From assembly GCA_030272155.1 (NCBI GenBank), contig CP126193.1:3286001-3350000 (forward strand): a stretch of DNA of 64,000 nucleotides. Direction: 5' to 3'. The notes under the pieces were generated by a model, which had not been told where the DNA came from, made no database searches, and saw nothing but the letters and a program-made list of their open reading frames with translations. A program made the position numbers and the translations under genes. Origin of the DNA: Tetradesmus obliquus. Lineage: Eukaryota; Chlorophyta; Chlorophyceae; Sphaeropleales; Scenedesmaceae. Shown here in pieces: positions 12,914-24,019 of the stretch; the first letter of the stretch is position 1, and each line of letters opens with the position of its first letter.

Positions 12914-15226
12914 ATAGGCACCAAGGGCCAAAAGTTGGGTTCTGCTCAGACGTGCCTGGCGACAGCTGCTGAGGTGGACGTATGTCGTGTCTGACAGTGT
13001 TGCTGCTGTGCCTAGGCAATACATGTGCATGTTGGATCAGCATTGAAACCACTGATGCATTGCTAGCTCTTTTGTTGAGGCAGAACTCAGAACTAGTTAT
13101 TGTTGCAGCAGGTAGATAGCAGGCAGCAGTTAGGCAGCTCAGGTACCTGACCAGGTAGGGGAGAGATCTGCCCGCAGGGCTTTGGCAATGGCACTTCTTT
13201 ACAATACTGCGCTCTTACACCCTTACAACTGGATGTGCAATGCACTGCTCAAGTGCTTTACGCTGTGGTGCGATGTATGAGCTCTGCGTTCGATAGCCAA
13301 TGGTGTTTGGTGTGCTGTTTACAGCTCAGCTGTACAGCCACTTTCATATGTGCAGCTAACTGCTGCCAGGGGATGCCAGTGACAACACCATGTGGGCCGC
13401 ACCATCTGTGGGGCCAACTATGACAGCTACATACATGACTGTTGGTTGACAAAGTACCATGTGCTGATGCTTCACGCGCGTCCAAGAATATACTCTGACA
13501 CACACTTGCTAAGCACTTGCACAGCCGGCTAATGTAGCATGCACAGGCATGCAGCTGTGACGATTTGCTTACGTTGTCACTGCCCACAATAAAGGATACG
13601 CACCAGTGGCAACTGCTTGAGTGCCACTCTTGGCATGAGTGTGCTGGCCCCAGCATCGACATGTGTGGCACCATGCTGAACATTCATTGTGTTTTTTGGA
13701 GAGGAGCTGCTTGTGGGTGCAGCTGCTTTATTGGTCAGAAGCCTGCCAATTGCTGCAAGCCTGGTGGCCTTGTTGGTGCAGTAGTTGTGTCTGCTCTGCG
13801 CCCAACGATGCTGGTCTCTTCAGGTGATGTTCTTTGTGGATCCCACAATGTGTTACAACAGCAGAACATTGGTCCGACGTAATGCTTATATGCAGTAGAG
13901 CTAATCAAGGGTCTTCTTAAGCATGCTGTTCTAATATCGGGGGTCCATTTTAAGAAACTGTGCTGTGAGGTCTTGGATGTATCATCAGCTTTGACAAGTG
14001 GTCATAACTACCTGTGTGGTGTGTGGTGTCGAGGTCCACCAGCATGTGGTGTGGTGGTGCTGGCGGCTGCGAACATGCGGGGGTGGCATCGGCATAAACC
14101 AATGCTTTCAATTGCTCCCTTTGCCCAGTGAGCTTGTACGCGGCTCTAAATCGCAGACAGGTGCAGCCAAGTGACTGGTGATGTGCGTGTGTGCATCAGC
14201 AGGTGTGACTGGTGTGGCGTGTATTGCAGAAGATATCTGCCATTATAATCCTAATTAGGACACTTACGCACTCTCAGGTGCGTTGTAGGGAGTGTGCAAG
14301 TGGCTGATTGTCTGTTGTGTGTTGTCGCACGTCTGCATGTAGTGATTCAAATACATGAGACACTCCTGCTGCAAAGCAGTGAGACTAGCATACTGTCGTG
14401 TGTGTGCATCTAGGATGAAACAGCATATCACCAAAGGGCGTTCTTTTATAATCCCCGCTGCAAGCAGGCCTGTTTTGTTTGTGCAATACACGGGAAACTT
14501 GACCTGGTGTTCGGCGGCTTGACACCTCTGACACCTGTAAGGAAGCCCATGGGCTGGCCAACAATCATATGGTACATGTCTGCTGTCAGAAACTCGTACA
14601 TATCTGGCGCGTGGAAACCTTGGAATGGAAGCAGTACATGTTCGAGATCAGTGGGGTTTTCAGTGGTTGAATTGTACACAACAGCAATAATTCTGCCAAA
14701 AGCAAACATGCGCACAACTGCAAAAACCGAATGTCTTTCCTGCAACTCATAATACTAAAAGCCGGCGCTGCCGCCACCACCGTGCTCAAAGACAGTAAGC
14801 AGATCCACAACAGTGTCGCACATCAACCGGGCTTAGGCAACCGGTTGCGGTACCGCCCTTTTCCAACTTCAGTGTATGCAACCCTACAAAGTATGCTGTC
14901 AGCTGAATGTGCTGCATTGTGTGGCACCAGCGCGAGTTTGCAATGAAACCCAGCACTGGAACAGATTTCTGAGTGCCGCTGCCATCACTGGCAGTGTGAC
15001 AGGCAGGGAAAACTTCCCTCAACTGCAGGCACCCACAATGCGCCAACAAGTGCTTGCAGCTGAGCTCGTACTCCGCTTGCCGTGCACAGCTCGCCACAGC
15101 ACCATGTCTTCTCTTGCACTGCAGATAGCTCCCTGTTGCTGTCACTGCAGTAACATGACGCCATCAGCAACCTACACAGACGACCAGGTTTGGCAAATCA
15201 TAAACCAGTTGAAATCAACTTTTGCA
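12914..15226. other. long gap between channel and MICOS-like genes
   Basis: The gap holds the 3' UTR of the channel gene and about 2 kb without a recognisable gene. The stretch 14264-14810 is poorer in CAG triplets and AT-richer than its surroundings and is treated separately. I saw no tRNA-like cloverleaf or long tandem array. Confidence 0.4.
14264..14745 (-). other. AT-rich segment with possible coding remnant
   Basis: Two minus-strand open segments, at 14446-14745 and 14264-14491, have protein-like composition without Gln/Ala runs. Examples are VVRMFAFGRIIAVVYNSTTE and HAPDMYEFLTADMYHMIVG in the first, and TGLLAAGIIKERPLVICC in the second. I do not recognise a family. Codons often end in A or T, unlike nearby genes, which suggests an old inserted element or foreign DNA. 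It could equally be chance. Confidence 0.2.
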
Positions 15227-15907
15227 TCAGATTCCCCTCTTGCCCAGCTCCTGTGCCAGCCTGCCCAGCGTATCATCAACGAGGCCGTTCCACTGCGCAG
15301 CAAGCGTGGCGCGTGCCGCAGGGCCAAACAGGCGCTCCGGCTGCTGCTGTGGCTGCTGCGGAGGAAGCGTGCCGTGCGCCTGCGCTACCTGCAGACACAG
15401 CAGGGGCCAGGTTAGGAAGTAAGACGATTGGCCAGCAGGCGGTAGTGTAACAGCGTGCTGTGCCGCTTTGGGCATCCTGCGCAGGGTAACAGCTGTAGTG
15501 CAGCTGCAGGCTGCTTCATTGCCTGCTGGCTGTGCTTATGTGAGTTGATGTTTTGTGTGCAATGCACACGTGCAACCATTGCTGCGACTGCCCTGCAAAT
15601 CATCCGTGCTTACTATGCTGTTGCCACTTATGTGTAAGCACACATGGTGCTGTAGCTGCTGCTGCGCGTGGCTGTGCATATACAACCAACTGCGCCAGAC
15701 TGCGCCAGACTGCACCAAATACTGCTGCCAGTTGTCACGCAATAAGTGCAATGTGTTGAAACCTGGCCTTCCCAGGCAGCAGCTCACCTGCTTGGCTCCA
15801 GTCCACAAGTCCTTGTGAAGCTTCAGGTACGCTGCATATGCTGCTCCTGTGCCAACGCTGAACCACAGTGCCTTGATCACAGCACTAGGCTTGACCACTA
15901 GTGCCAT
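15227..15907 (-). CDS. small single-pass protein, candidate MIC12/MIC13-type MICOS subunit
   Basis: Two exons (15907-15788 and 15388-15227) with clean donor (CAAGCAG/GTGAGC) and acceptor (CTGCAG) give 93 residues in one frame. The start has a strong context (GCAGCCATGGC). Residues 10-28 form one hydrophobic, Gly/Ala-rich segment (VIKALWFSVGTGAAYAAYL). A charged segment follows, then a Pro/Gln linker, and a C-terminal amphipathic region with QWNGLVDDTLGRLAQELGK. Small MICOS subunits (animal MIC13/QIL1, yeast Mic12/Aim5) share this plan: short N-terminal membrane helix, about 100 residues, and a conserved Trp-Asn before a terminal helix. If correct, it acts at mitochondrial crista junctions. 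The assignment rests on layout and a few residues; it could be another small organelle membrane protein. It is head-to-head with the TRIP4 gene. Confidence 0.5.
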
Positions 15908-16698
15908 GGCTGCTGCTGGCCGCTGTAGCAGCCGCTGCTGATGCACGCGCTGCTGCTGCTGCTGCTGCTGCGCTGCCTGCGAAATGCTTGACAGCGCACA
16001 GTTGAGTGATGAGTGACTGTGGGGCCTGTAGTGAGATGCAGAGGCAGCAACAGCAGGGTGAGAGCGAGCAGCTGCTGCTGCTGTAGATTATTGAAGTGAG
16101 GCTACTAAGCAGTCCAGAAGCACAGCTGGTGTGCATTGTTGCAGGTGAGGGCAGCAGTGACAGTCCTGCACAGTCCTGCTGCTAAAGTCATGGAAGCCTT
16201 GCAACGCTGCCAGGCTTCCAGCAGGCACAGTTTATGACTCACCAGTACTTGTTGAAGCGTTGAACGATGCAGTGCACGGTACAAGTGTGATGATCTCTGG
16301 CAGTGTCGATGAGCAGGGTTTGTTTGTGCAAACTTATCAGAGTGCACCACGATCCCACCAAAAAACAAAACACATATCATGTGAAGCATGAAAGGCAGGT
16401 GTAGGAGAATCGCTTGCAGGCTTTGCGACCACATGGACGCATGACAGTAACAGGGTGCCACTGACACTTACCGGATGCCAGACGGCCAGGCTGTACCCCG
16501 AACGCTGTATGTTTCATACGAGAACGAGCAACAAGTGCTGTACATCTGCTGGCAAGGCAGCAAGCTCAGAACAGTCGTGCTGTACAGCCTGTTACAAGCA
16601 GCAGCAGGTACACAGCCTTAACTGCCACAAAGCACTTGCTGCGACGCCTGCATCAGCAAACTCATAACCGTGTAGCTAGTTTATCGCTTTGAATCAAG
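15908..16698. promoter_or_regulatory. shared upstream region, MICOS-like and TRIP4 genes
   Basis: This 791-bp region lies between two divergent start codons. It contains a CTG run near 15950-15970 and a second near 16070-16082. No exon with a good splice context was found, although a 5' noncoding exon of either gene could lie here. Confidence 0.35.
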
Positions 16699-17272
16699 AT
16701 GGCGCACGAAAAGTGGCTGAAGCAGGAGCTGATGAAGGCACTCAGCTGGGACGACATGATTGTGGATGGAGTGGTGGACGTCATCTCAAAGGCCAGCTCA
16801 GCTGATGATGAGCATGTGCAGGACATTGTGCAGGTGAGCCTTACAGGACAGAACAGGCAGCAGCACTGTGCAGCAACAACGCTGCTGGTGGCAGCAACAA
16901 TGCTACTGGTGGCAGCAGCAGCAGCAGCAGCAGCTTGGCATTGCCAGCAGCCATGACACTGCTATGCCTTGTCCTGTCCTCTAAGCTATATCATGTGTAT
17001 GTGCATCTGCATTGCAGGCATGTGCTGCTGCAGCGCAGGACGTTAGGCTGCTGCCAATGCCATGCATGTGTGCATTGTCACATGCCTGGCGGTGTTGCAG
17101 CCTACAGTCTGAGCCATGTCATTGAGGCCTCAGGGTGACCTCTGGTATGTTGCAGTCATTTGAGTTCCTTTGCTGCTGCTGCTGCCGCTGCACCTTGCAG
17201 AACTTTATGGAGAATAGCCCAGTGGCAATCAGCATCATTGCTGACTACATGGACGCAAAGCGGGGCAACACC

Positions 17273-17307
<35 letters not shown>

Positions 17308-20292
17308 CAGACAGCCTGGTGCTCTCAGACAGGCCACACCCGTACTAGCCCCAGCACCCCAGCAGCAGCAGCAACAACAGCAGCAGCAGCAGAGGGCCAG
17401 CTACAGCACCAGTGTTGCAGCGGCACCCAAGCCAAGCCCTGCGCAGCGAGCAGCAGCAGTGAAGCAGGAGCAGGACAAGTGGCTCAACCTTGGCGGCAAG
17501 CAGCAGCCCCAGCTTGCCGAGCAGGCTGGCGATGCAGCAAAGGTGAGGCAGCAGATAAACAGGGTATGCTTGTAGTTTATTGTGTTGTGCTATGGTGTGC
17601 TGCACTGCGTTGTCGTAGGGTGCGCCATGTGGTGATGTGCTATGCTGTGTGCCAGAGCTGCTGCATGCCCACTCACGGCAGTAGCTTGAGCAATACCGAC
17701 ATGCTGCAGGCCTGAAAAAAAAACAAAGGTGCTGGCATCATGCATGTCAGGTACGGTGCTGGCATCATGCATGTCAGGTACAGCAAGTGAGGTGTGTCTG
17801 TTCAGACAATGCCTGCTGATTTGGATGCTGCACGTGCACTTGCATCTTAATGCGGTTGTGCTCTCACGGTTGTCATCGCAGACTGCTGAAGCCGGCAAGA
17901 GCAGCGCCAAGCAGTCAGCAGAAGCCACGCTGTCGATGTTCAAGCGCGGCGGCCGCATTCAAGCACGGCCCAAGCCAGGCGAAGCAGCAGCAGCAGGCAG
18001 CGCTGGCAGCAGCAGCAGCGGCGGCCAGTCAGGTGGCCAGCGCAAGGGGCCTGTGAGTCAGTTGGAGCAGTTGACGGGCGGCTTGGAGCGCAAGGTGGCC
18101 AACTGCTTGAGCTGCGGCAAAATATTTGACTGCAGGAGCCTGACCAATGACATCATTGCATTCATACGTGAGTGTTACAGCGGCTGCTGCTGCAGGGTTC
18201 TGTGTGGGTTTGGTTGCAGTGCTTGCTGCTTTGCCTCACTAATGACATCATCGCGTTCATACGTAAGTGTTACAGCGGGTGCTGGTCCCTAGGGTTGGTA
18301 TGGGTCTGGCTGCAGTGGTGGCTGCTTGCGTGTTGGCTCTTGGCTGGTTGGGAGATGGTAGTAGCTGTGGGGTTGCAGGTGTTGTGTGTCACTTTGCTGT
18401 TGCTTTTGCTGCTGCTGCTGCTGCTGCGCTGTTGTGCAGATGGCAAGTTTGCCTGCACCTACTGTGGTGCACAGGTGGCCATGACGCAGCAGCAGCGCAT
18501 CGCGCAGGCGCAGCAGCCGCCACACAGCAGCAGCAGCACAGAGGCAGCCGGCGATGCTGGCAGTGCTGCTGCAGCTGAAGATGATGCAACTGCCAAGGCG
18601 ATTGCGTTTAAGGACCGGCTGGTGGATTATGACAGGCACTCGCAGAAGCGCACGACAGTGATTGACGACCAGAGTGACTACTTTGAGATTGACACCAATG
18701 CCTGGCTGTCAGAGGAGGTGAGGATGCGGCGCTGCAGGCTGCTGCTGCTGCTGCTATTGTGGCATTACCATCGGCGCAGCCCTGTGCCTGCTTCGTCTGC
18801 ACTGATTATCTCGTGCAATGACCAAATTACGACGTCTGTCTGACTGGTGGGCCTGCTTGCGTGGAGGCATCGGCTGGCTCGTCATATTGCACTGCACCAC
18901 TGGTGCATGTGCTGCTGTTCAGCTGGCCTGCCCGGTCTCCATGCGGACGTTTGTGCGTGGCTGCTGCTGCCTGTGATGCATGCAGGAGCGAGCTGAGCTG
19001 AAGCGCCGGGCTGAGGCAGAGGAGGCAGCAGCAGCAGCACGCCGCAACAGGGTGGTCGTCACGCTTGACCTGCTGGGACGCAAGGTGGGTGGCAGCTGCT
19101 GCTGGTATGCTGCTGCAAGACTGTGCCTGCTGTTGCAAGCGCCTGCTGCATACAATGAGGATCGAAAGCATTGTGTGTCGCTTACAAATGCTAGAGCATG
19201 GCGAGAACCAGCAGTGCAGGTTGAGCAAGTGCCTTGTGGAGCAGTGAGCGACAGCATGCAACCGCTGTGACCGGCAGCATCGCACTGGCTGGTGAATGCA
19301 GTTGGGAACTCCTTGATGAAGCGAGAGCCTGAGTTGCCGACAGCTATGCTGCTGCTGCTGCTGTGGTGGTGGCTGCTTCTGCTTATTTTGTCCTGCAGGT
19401 GCTGATGACAGAGGGGCCTGACGGTGCTGCTGCTGGCGGCAGCAGCGACGGTGCATCCTTCCAGACCATGAGCGCCACTGAGGCACTGAGGCAGGGCGTG
19501 GACGTCACCGCAGCAGCGGGCGGGGCAGCAGCAGCAGCGGGTGGAACAGCAGCAGCAGCAGGTGGTGGAGGTGGTGCAGCAGGGGCGGCTGGTGCTGCTG
19601 ATGACCAGGTGATTGGCAGCAATGCTGCAGCTGCTGCTGGCTAACACTTTTTTGCAGTCCAGACGCATCAGGCTGGGAAGAGACGTGCTGCTGTCTGACC
19701 ACAATGTGTGCATTCAACATGTACGAGGCGAGTTTACTAAGTTTATGACTGCCCTTCCCGTGTGCCTGGCTGGTGGTGCCTGGCTGGTGGTGTTGCTGCT
19801 GACCTGCTGCTGGCCTGATTCCTGCTGTGCTGCCTGCAGGGTGTTGCTGCAGCAGAAGCGCTGCAGCAGGCGCTGGCAGCAATCCGTGACCTGCGCATCA
19901 GCGTTAACCCAACGCTGTCAACGCCACCACCCGTCTTTGTTCCCGTTCGGCAGCAGCAGAAGCAGCAGCAGCAGCAGGGTGGTGGCCAGGCAGACAAGAA
20001 GCAGCGGCAACACGGCAACAAGGGCAAGCAGGAGCAGCAGCACCAGCAGCAGCAGCAAGGGGCAGCAGGTAGCAGCTGCCAGAAACAGAAGCAGGGCGGC
20101 GGCAGCGCGAGAGGGCAGCGGCGTGGAGGTGCTGCAGCACGGGCTGCTGCTGCAGATGCGCGTGTGCAAGATGACAGCATCTTCACAGAGTTTGAGGCAG
20201 AGCTGCTGCTGGATGAGCAGCTGGCCCATGGCAGCAGCAGTAGCAAGCAGAGGCAGCAGCAGGCACAGCAGCGTGCTGTTCCTGCAAGCTGA
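16699..20292 (+). CDS. TRIP4: activating signal cointegrator 1 (TRIP4/ASC-1) homologue, no ASCH domain
   Basis: Eight phase-consistent exons (16699-16833, 17201-17542, 17882-18167, 18440-18717, 18986-19084, 19399-19608, 19658-19720, 19840-20292) encode 621 residues. The N-terminal 65 residues form a helical module (WLKQELMKALSWDDMIVDGV) like that of animal TRIP4. The C2HC5 zinc finger follows with C234-x2-C237 (CLSCGKIFDC) and C260-x2-C263 (CTYCG). The diagnostic stretch after it reads KDRLVDYDRHSQKRT, VIDDQSDYF and NAWLSEE, then VTLDLLGRK, matching TRIP4 closely. Poly-Gln and poly-Ala inserts separate the blocks. TRIP4 is a subunit of the ASC complex, with roles in transcription coactivation and collided-ribosome rescue. 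The C-terminal ASCH domain is absent: the protein stops after a short motif resembling the pre-ASCH segment. Confidence 0.9.
17728..17780. repeat. 26-27 bp tandem duplication in TRIP4 intron 2
   Basis: The unit GCTGGCATCATGCATGTCAG with flanks occurs twice head-to-tail at about 17728-17753 and 17755-17780. It lies in the intron between the exons ending at 17542 and starting at 17882. Confidence 0.75.
18137..18285 (+). repeat. duplicated exon 3 end and 5' splice site in TRIP4
   Basis: The last 25 or so bases of TRIP4 exon 3 and the following donor (AATGACATCATTGCATTC, then ATAC/GTGAGTGTTACAGCGG) start at 18145. They recur 96 bp downstream at 18241 with a few substitutions and an intact GTAAGT donor. 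The copy lies inside intron 3. Using the downstream donor instead would lengthen the exon. Confidence 0.85.
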
Positions 20293-20496
20293 GCTGTGCA
20301 GAGCTGAGTGGTAGCTCAGCAACAGCAGTGCTCAGCCCGTGGCGGTGTTGCTTGCTCTATATCTGTGTGTGTGCTGTACAAGAAGTCGCGTTCCTTACTT
20401 TGCAGTGATGCAGCTACACAGCCGATGCTGGTTGGCTCAACTACTATCGAGCAACTGAAGGTGAAAACCCACACGGCTGAAGTGTGGCAGGTTCAC

Positions 20497-20501
20497 TGTA
20501 A
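20497..20501 (+). terminator. TGTAA poly(A) signal, TRIP4 gene
   Basis: TGTAA lies 205 bases past the stop. This pentamer is the usual poly(A) signal of chlorophyte algae. Confidence 0.5.
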
Positions 20502-20767
20502 AGATAGTGCTGCATGTTACACAGACACACTGACTCAGTAGTCGGACTAATCTGCAGCCCACCACACAGCACGAATAACACCGCATGACAACACAGCACG
20601 CTGCACTGATCAATTTCTAGCACCAGCTGACTTGCCAAATCACAACCAGCAGTACTCTGGTTGTACTCCATTGTTACGCAAAGAGCACGTGGTCATCAAG
20701 CACAGCCCTGCTAAGTCGATTATTTTGACGCACATTTCGATCGCAAGTGCTCAAGATGTCTACATGC

Positions 20768-20772
20768 TTACA
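20768..20772 (-). terminator. TGTAA poly(A) signal, duplicated membrane-protein gene
   Basis: TTACA on the plus strand reads TGTAA on the gene strand, about 145 bases past the stop at 20916. The TRIP4 gene converges on this gene here. Confidence 0.5.
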
Positions 20773-20915
20773 TGCTATATGCAAACTCTCTGTGTACAGC
20801 TTGAGCAGTGCAGCGGCTGTGCTTTAAAGTGACAGTTTCAGCTGTGCTGCTGGCCACACCCGGTATTGTCGGGCCGACACGCACCCCCTGCGCACAACAG
20901 GGACTGCCACGCCTC

Positions 20916-22841
20916 TCACTTCTCTGACTTGTCATTCGTGACGTACTGATACAGGCAGTACAGCGTAATACCAGCAGACCCCGCCAGGTTTGACCAGCTG
21001 CTTCCATCGTTGACCGCCAGCCCCGAAGCAATGCTCCACCCAAACACAGCAGTATAACCCGCCTCCACTGCCGCAAGCCCCAGATTCAACCTCCTAAATG
21101 TGCTTGCGCCCAGCCTGCCTCTATCTGCTGCATCTGCAAGCACCCAGCAGGCTGCTCCTGCAAGTAGGAAGCCAGGGGCCCAGGTGTGCTTCAGAAGCTG
21201 CCCTGCTGCTGTCATGGGCTGGCCTGTGAAGATGACCTCTGGAGCGTAGCACGCAGCAACTGCAGCGGCAGCAGCAGCAGCAGCAGCAGCAAGGTCAGCA
21301 ATACTGCGGCTGCGTCGCACAGACCGCATCAGCAATGCATGCAGCGGACAGTAGTAGGTGACGCATTTACCCTGTAGCACCCTGCACAAAAACAGCAAAA
21401 CGTTCAGCAATATTGCGGCTGCATCGCACAAGCAGCATCAGCAATGCATGCAGCGTACCGTAGGAGGCGATGCGCCTACCTGTAGTGCCTGCACAACCAC
21501 CAAGACTTGGTGGAGTCCAAGTGGTGGATCAAGCCCTGCATGCAGCTGCTCATGCTCTTCTCACTACACACTTAACTCGTGCAAGCAGCGCCCACCTGTG
21601 GCAGCATACAGCAGGATGAACACGCTGTACGTCCAGCCAGCTGGGGTCTTGGGCTCGCTGAAACCTGCAACTGAGGCCAGACCGGCGCGTATGCTTGCTG
21701 CTCCTGACTGCGCAAAGCCTGAGCACAGCGTTGCTGCATTGATCACGATGGATGCTGCTGCCGCTGTTGGGTAGAAGCTGAAGAGCACAGGGCTCCACAG
21801 GCCAGGAGACTACACAGCATGCAGCAGCAGCAGCGACAACCGTCACGCCACTCAGTCAGTGGGCTACTTGCGTATGCTGGGAGGGATGTTCGCGATGTAC
21901 AACAAAATGCAGCACTTGGGAGGCGAATGTGGCTTGCAGCAGCTCCCAAGTGCCTGCAGAGACAATTGGTGTGACAGCTTCACTATTGATCTGCCAACCA
22001 GTGTAGCGATCATTGGCGACTGCTTTTATTGCGATCTGCTGCTGTGCCGGTGCTGCTGCCGGGGCCCCACCAGTGCAAAGGCGGCCAGGTAGAGGCAGTT
22101 CTTGCCCAGTATGGCCAGCATCAGCCGCTGGTAGGTGGACGACTTGAGGTGGCCAGCCACAACAGCATCCTGCAGGGCAGCAGGCACACACAAGCAGCAG
22201 CAGCAGCAGCAGTAGCAGCAGCAGCGGCAGCAGCAGCAGCAGCAGCAGCAGTAGTGACAGCTGTGGGGTCAGTGATGTTGCCGACATAGGCCTGGTTGCT
22301 AAACACACCTGGATGGAGCAATGCAGCATCTGCCGCACGCCTGCAACTGGCACGTGCGTGCATGAGTGCGCTTCCACCGCGCCTCACTTCACGCCCTGCT
22401 TCTTGGCTGTGGCGCACACAGTGAAACCAGCCCCAATTTGAAGTGCAGTGTGCACAGCAGCCTCACCTGCAGGCTGTACTCTACTGCTGCACTGATGGCC
22501 ATAGTAGCCCCAGCAATGCGGGTGAAAGCCACATCCAGCGGCGTGGCATCCACCCCTAGGGCCAGCGTCAGCAGCAGCTGCGGCGCTGCAAGCGCTGCTA
22601 CGCCAAAGGCTACAGAAGTGCCGGTGAGGAAATTGTATGCTGCGGACTGCTGCTGTGGTGAGGAGAGCAAACCTCCTGCAAGTCCTGGCTGCACCTGGCT
22701 GCTGCTGCTGCTGCTGCTAGATGTGTCCTGCTTGGTGGCTGTAGAAGAGCTGTTGCTTTTGGGGTTGGCTCTGGTGAGGAGCCTGGCTGCTCGCTGCAGC
22801 TGCTGCTGTTGCTGTGCAGCTGGGCGCACTGCGCCGCATCT
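20916..22841 (-). CDS. internally duplicated multi-pass membrane protein, family unknown
   Basis: Four phase-consistent exons are clear: about 22841-22467, 22169-22071, 21809-21596 and 21259-20916 (stop). At least 339 residues are supported. The true N terminus is unresolved because no in-frame ATG opens the first exon, so a further 5' exon is likely. After a Gln/Ser-rich leader come hydrophobic helices in two matching halves. Half one has AFGVAALAAPQLLLTLALGV, TRIAGATMAISAAVEY and STYQRLMLAILGKNCLYLAA. Half two has ASIVINAATLCSGFAQ, WTYSVFILLYAATG and STFRRLNLGLAAVEAGYTA. The basic leader with many hydroxylated residues would fit a plastid transit peptide (inference). I do not recognise the family and assign no function. 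It is head-to-head with the SET gene. Confidence 0.65.
21296..21480. repeat. 111-bp tandem duplication in an intron
   Basis: A block beginning CAATACTGCGGCTGCGTCGC near 21299 recurs about 111 bases later near 21410 with scattered changes. The matching parts include TCAGCAATGCATGCAGCG. It lies within the last intron of the minus-strand membrane-protein gene (21260-21595). Confidence 0.7.
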
Positions 22842-23416
22842 GCAGCAGTGGCCAAGGCAGCAGCGGTGTGCAGGGTGGCATATTCAGGTTGGTGAGTGTT
22901 GTTGTTATGTTGAGAACTGTGGCAGAGATGCTGAGCAGCAGCAGCTACCTACTTGTGTGGTTGCTGCTGCGTTATCTGGCCCCTAGCAGCGGGGGCCTGC
23001 AGGACAACCCCAAACAGAATTGTTAGCTCATGGAAGATACCCACGCACTGACCACAGCAGTTCATTTGCGTTGCACGCACATGTTGCCTGTGGATGTTCA
23101 GCATCGCAGTGCTGCTGCAGCTCAACGTGTGCTGAGCAGAGTCCAAAGGAGTGTTGGAGGGAACAGCAGGAACACGTTCAACACCAGCGAGACTATACAC
23201 CGGGACTGCTAATCACTGCTGATGTGTAACTAATGCTTTATTTGAACGTTCAAAACCATAGCAGAGATCGAGGTGCCAGGGCACAGGAGGCGAGAGGCAC
23301 TACGACTCCCAGTGGTTAAGAGGCGCTGGTGACACCGCTGCACGTCCTCACATAAGCTGTTACGGGCTTTACATCAAGACATTACGTTCGATTGTGTTTG
23401 TGATGCATCCTTAACA

Positions 23417-23815
23417 ATGCGTGCCCTAGGCTTCGCAGCGCACCAGCTGGGCAGCAGGCCCAGGTGTGTCAGGCACTTTGCAACCAACTCCGCTGCAGCA
23501 GCTACATTTGAAGATGCAGATAGAACACTTCAAGATCTCTGCCGTCTATACGGTGTAGATGCAGCAGTCAGGGTGTCCAGGGGCACTTGGGGCCTCAGCC
23601 TGTTCCGTAACAACAGCAGCCAGCAGCGCCAGGCAGTGGATGCTTCTGCTGCTGCTCAGGCTACATCAGCAAGTAGCCACGTGGACATCAGCTTGCAGCA
23701 ATGCAATCCTGTACTACACCAGCAGCGCAGGAAACCGCAGACACTGGAAGAACCACACAATCAGCATCACGGCAGCACAGCCACGAGCAACCAGGACACT
23801 CTGTCCCAAGCGAGA

Positions 23816-23852
<37 letters not shown>

Positions 23853-23973
23853 TGCAACTCAACGATGATGAGCTGCTTGTGTCAGTCCCATTACACCTGG
23901 TGCTCAGCTGCAACATCCCAGGCTGCAGCCCAGCCCCAGACGCAACCCCACCAGCACTACACACCCTGCTGTA

Positions 23974-24019
<46 letters not shown>

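Noticed and set aside
14876-15415. Plus-strand open frame of about 180 residues
   Set aside because: It overlaps the second exon of the 93-aa minus-strand gene, whose splice sites, start context and hydrophobic plan are better. The plus frame has no recognisable features.
16105-16467. Minus-strand open frame upstream of the MICOS-like gene
   Set aside because: It contains hydrophobic stretches but has no family resemblance and no clear splice to the gene. It probably lies in the shared upstream region by chance.
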